The notes under the pieces: generated by a model | The model's database searches: none | Told to the model about the DNA's origin: nothing | The model's input: only the letters and a program-made list of their open reading frames with translations | Position numbers and translations under genes: made by a program | Part shown: piece by piece, positions 62,231 to 64,000 of the stretch | Numbering within the stretch: position 1 is the first letter of the stretch | Layout of the letters: every line of letters starts with the position of its first letter | Assembly: GCF_049059935.1 (NCBI RefSeq) | Contig: NZ_JBMGQR010000012.1 | Span: forward strand, 20,305 to 84,304 | DNA length: 64,000 nucleotides | Source: JAURVT01 sp049059935 | Lineage (GTDB): Bacteria; Actinomycetota; Actinomycetes; Propionibacteriales; Nocardioidaceae | Direction of reading: 5' to 3'

Positions 62231-64000
62231 CTACTTGTGGCGGGGCTTGCGGTTCGGCTTGGTGCCGGTGGGCGGTCCGTCGCCACCGCGGCGCGCGGCA
62301 GCGGTGGGCGGGCCGTCGTCGGGCTGGATCCGGATCAGGCGACCCGAGATCCGGGTGCGCTCGAGTCGCTCCAGCGTGCCCGGGGGCAGGTCGGTGGGCA
62401 GCTCGACCACCGAGTAGTCGCCGAGGATGGTGATGCTGCCGAAGTCGGAGCGGTGCAGACCGCCCTCGTTGGCCAGCGCGCCGACGATCGAGCCGGGCCC
62501 GACCTTGTGGCGCTTGCCGACCTGGAGGCGGTACAGCGACATGCCCTGGGTGGCCTTGCGGCCCTGCGGACGACGGTCGGGACGGTCCTTGCGGTCCTTG
62601 CGGTCGTCGCGTCCGCTCAGCACCGGGGTGGTCTCCGGCGAGAGCAGGAACTCCTTGTCGTCGTGCGCGATCACCGCGAGCGCGGCGGCGAGGTCGAGCG
62701 GGTCGACGTCCTTCTCGGTGGCGTACTCCTGCAGCAGCTGGCGGAAGAAGCCGGTCTGCTCGCTGCCGATCCGCCGGCCGATGGCCTCGGTGAACTTCTC
62801 GACGCGCTGGGCGTTGACGTCGTCGACGGTGGGCAGGCTCATCTCGGTGAGCGGCTGCTTGGTGGCCCGCTCGAGCGACGACAGCAGCCGGCGCTCGCGG
62901 GGCGTCACGAACAGCAGCGCCTCGCCCGAGCGCCCCGCGCGGCCCGTGCGGCCGATGCGGTGCACGTACGACTCCGAGTCGTGCGGGATGTCGAAGTTGA
63001 CGACGTGCGTGATGCGCTGGACGTCGAGCCCGCGGGCGGCGACGTCGGTGGCGACGAGGACGTCGACGGCGCCGTTCTTGAGCTGGCCCACGGTGCGCTC
63101 ACGCTGGGCCTGCACGAGGTCGCCGTTGAGCGCGGCGGCGGAGAAGCCGCGGGCGCGCAGACGCTCGGCGACCTCCTCGGTGGCCTGCTTGGTGCGGACG
63201 AACACGATCATCGCGTCGCCGCTCTCGGTCTCGAGGATGCGTGAGAGCGCGTCGAGCTTGCGGTGCTGCGGGACCATCAGCCAGCGCTGGCGCACGTCCT
63301 GCGCGGCGACCGCGCGCTCGGCGACCTTGAGCTCGACCGGCTCGTGCAGGTAGCGCGAGGCCAGGCGACGCACCGACGACGGCATGGTGGCCGAGAACAG
63401 CGCGACCTGCTTGAACTCCGGGGTGCCGGACAGGATCCGCTCGACGTCGTCGGCGAAGCCCATGCTGAGCATCTCGTCGGCCTCGTCGAGGACGAGGTGG
63501 TCGATGCCCGACAGGTCGAGCGTGCGCTTGTCGAGGTGGTCGATGATGCGGCCGGGCGTGCCGACGACGACCTGGGCGCCGCGCTTGAGGCCGGCGATCT
63601 GCGAGCCGTAGCCGGTGCCGCCGTAGATCGGCAGCACGCGGATCCCGGGCAGGTTCGCCGCGTAGCTGGTGATCGCCTCGGTGACCTGGATGGCCAGCTC
63701 GCGCGTGGGCGTCAGCACCAGCGCGCGGGGCAGGTTGTCGGTGGGGTCGGGCGCAGCGGCCAGGCGCGAGAGCACCGGCAGCGCGAAGGCGGCCGTCTTG
63801 CCGGTGCCGGTCTGGGCGAGCCCGACGACGTCGCGGCCCTCCAGGATGGCCGGCACGGCTGCGGCCTGGACGGGGGTGGGGACCTCGTAGCCGACGTCGG
63901 CCAGCACCCGGAGGATGCGGTCGTCGTCGAGGAGGTCGGCGAAGGTGGTGCGGTGCTGGGCGTCGGGAGTGTCCCCAGAAGCCGAGCCCGTGGGGACGGT
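62231..64000 (-). CDS. deaD: DEAD-box RNA helicase with DbpA domain, 5' end outside window
   Basis: The frame stays open to the window edge (at least 590 residues); the region just inside it, FADLLDDDRILRVL then VGYEVPTPVQ, is the Q motif, so only a short N-terminus is missing. Helicase motifs: AQTGTGKTAAF (I), PTRELAIQV (Ia), VLDEADEML (II, DEAD), FSATMPSS (III), VFVRTKQATEEVA, ATDVAARGLD (V) and YVHRIGRTGRAGRSG (VI). A C-terminal DbpA-type RNA-binding domain (YRLQVGKRHKVGPGSIVGAL) precedes a basic tail. A CsdA/DeaD-type role in cold ribosome assembly or mRNA decay is likely. Confidence 0.94.
   Translation of the reverse strand, partial: TVPTGSASGDTPDAQHRTTFADLLDDDRILRVLADVGYEVPTPVQAAAVPAILEGRDVVGLAQTGTGKTAAFALPVLSRLAAAPDPTDNLPRALVLTPTRELAIQVTEAITSYAANLPGIRVLPIYGGTGYGSQIAGLKRGAQVVVGTPGRIIDHLDKRTLDLSGIDHLVLDEADEMLSMGFADDVERILSGTPEFKQVALFSATMPSSVRRLASRYLHEPVELKVAERAVAAQDVRQRWLMVPQHRKLDALSRILETESGDAMIVFVRTKQATEEVAERLRARGFSAAALNGDLVQAQRERTVGQLKNGAVDVLVATDVAARGLDVQRITHVVNFDIPHDSESYVHRIGRTGRAGRSGEALLFVTPRERRLLSSLERATKQPLTEMSLPTVDDVNAQRVEKFTEAIGRRIGSEQTGFFRQLLQEYATEKDVDPLDLAAALAVIAHDDKEFLLSPETTPVLSGRDDRKDRKDRPDRRPQGRKATQGMSLYRLQVGKRHKVGPGSIVGALANEGGLHRSDFGSITILGDYSVVELPTDLPPGTLERLERTRISGRLIRIQPDDGPPTAAARRGGDGPPTGTKPNRKPRHK

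Overview
The window is chromosomal DNA of a very high-GC actinobacterium. Lineage markers are CarD, mycothiol synthesis (mshA), an HbhA-like Lys/Ala/Pro-rich protein, a RegX3/SenX3 pair, DUF3263, DUF2516 and DUF559 proteins, and a non-CCA-encoding tRNA gene. Several neighbourhoods keep the order known from Mycobacterium (rlmB-cysS-ispF-carD-lpqE type; mshA-ybjN-gpm-senX3-regX3; XRE-hbhA-DUF2516), but the overall content fits a Propionibacteriales/Nocardioidaceae-like genome better. The genus cannot be fixed from the sequence alone. No prophage, insertion sequence, rRNA, CRISPR array or replication origin was seen. Coding density is high and many neighbours overlap by 1-16 bases.

Layout. 1-6.3 kb: a truncated DUF1023 hydrolase operon, a LytR_C/DUF3263 pair, a lipoprotein, otsA and an acetyltransferase. 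6.3-13.4 kb: MFS exporter, sulfotransferase, secreted EEP phosphohydrolase, GH43-like protein, DUF202, ung and an AI-2E type permease. 13.4-14.3 kb: a noncoding 278-bp tandem repeat next to tRNA-Thr. 14.3-18.5 kb: DUF4032, an MhqO/MhqD-like quinone detoxification pair, a TPR protein and an ATP-grasp protein. 18.5-22.3 kb: ssuCBAD alkanesulfonate uptake and desulfonation. 22.3-34.3 kb: flavin reductase-rlmB-cysS, two C39-like proteins, lon, a membrane molybdopterin oxidoreductase, ispF, a NirD-like protein, carD and an lpqE-like lipoprotein. 34.3-41.1 kb: regX3/senX3 divergent from phoU, TauE, gpm, a Cys-free kappa-GST/DsbA-fold protein, ybjN and mshA. 41.2-44 kb: an SDR and typA. 44-51.3 kb: a DUF559 gene bracketed by repeated hairpins, then an operon of BCCT transporter, ADP-ribosylglycohydrolase, PfkB kinase, NCS1 permease and cysteine hydrolase. 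51.3-57.9 kb: DUF2516, a small Cys-rich protein, HbhA-like, XRE regulator, asparaginase and two secreted FN3-EEP phosphohydrolases. 57.9-62.2 kb: cysC-cysD-cysN sulfate activation and a PPTase-like protein. 62.2 kb to the end: a DEAD-box helicase with a DbpA domain, cut by the window edge.

Themes. Sulfur handling recurs: ssu operon, cysCDN, cysS, a sulfotransferase, a membrane molybdoenzyme of sulfite-oxidase fold and a TauE-like exporter. Phosphate control is coherent: a two-unit PHO-box-like direct repeat lies between phoU and senX3. Lon has a HAIR-like HspR operator. A striking genome habit is leaderless transcription: 18 genes have a TAGNNT or TACNNT -10 hexamer exactly 6 or 7 bases before the start codon, and this was used to choose starts.

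The least explained structures are (i) five copies of an 18-base core arranged as asymmetric hairpins around a DUF559 nuclease-like gene, (ii) the 278-bp tandem repeat carrying a 12-bp palindrome, (iii) four helically phased GCTTGC half-sites before the XRE-hbhA operon, and (iv) a Cys-free thioredoxin-fold protein co-transcribed with mshA.
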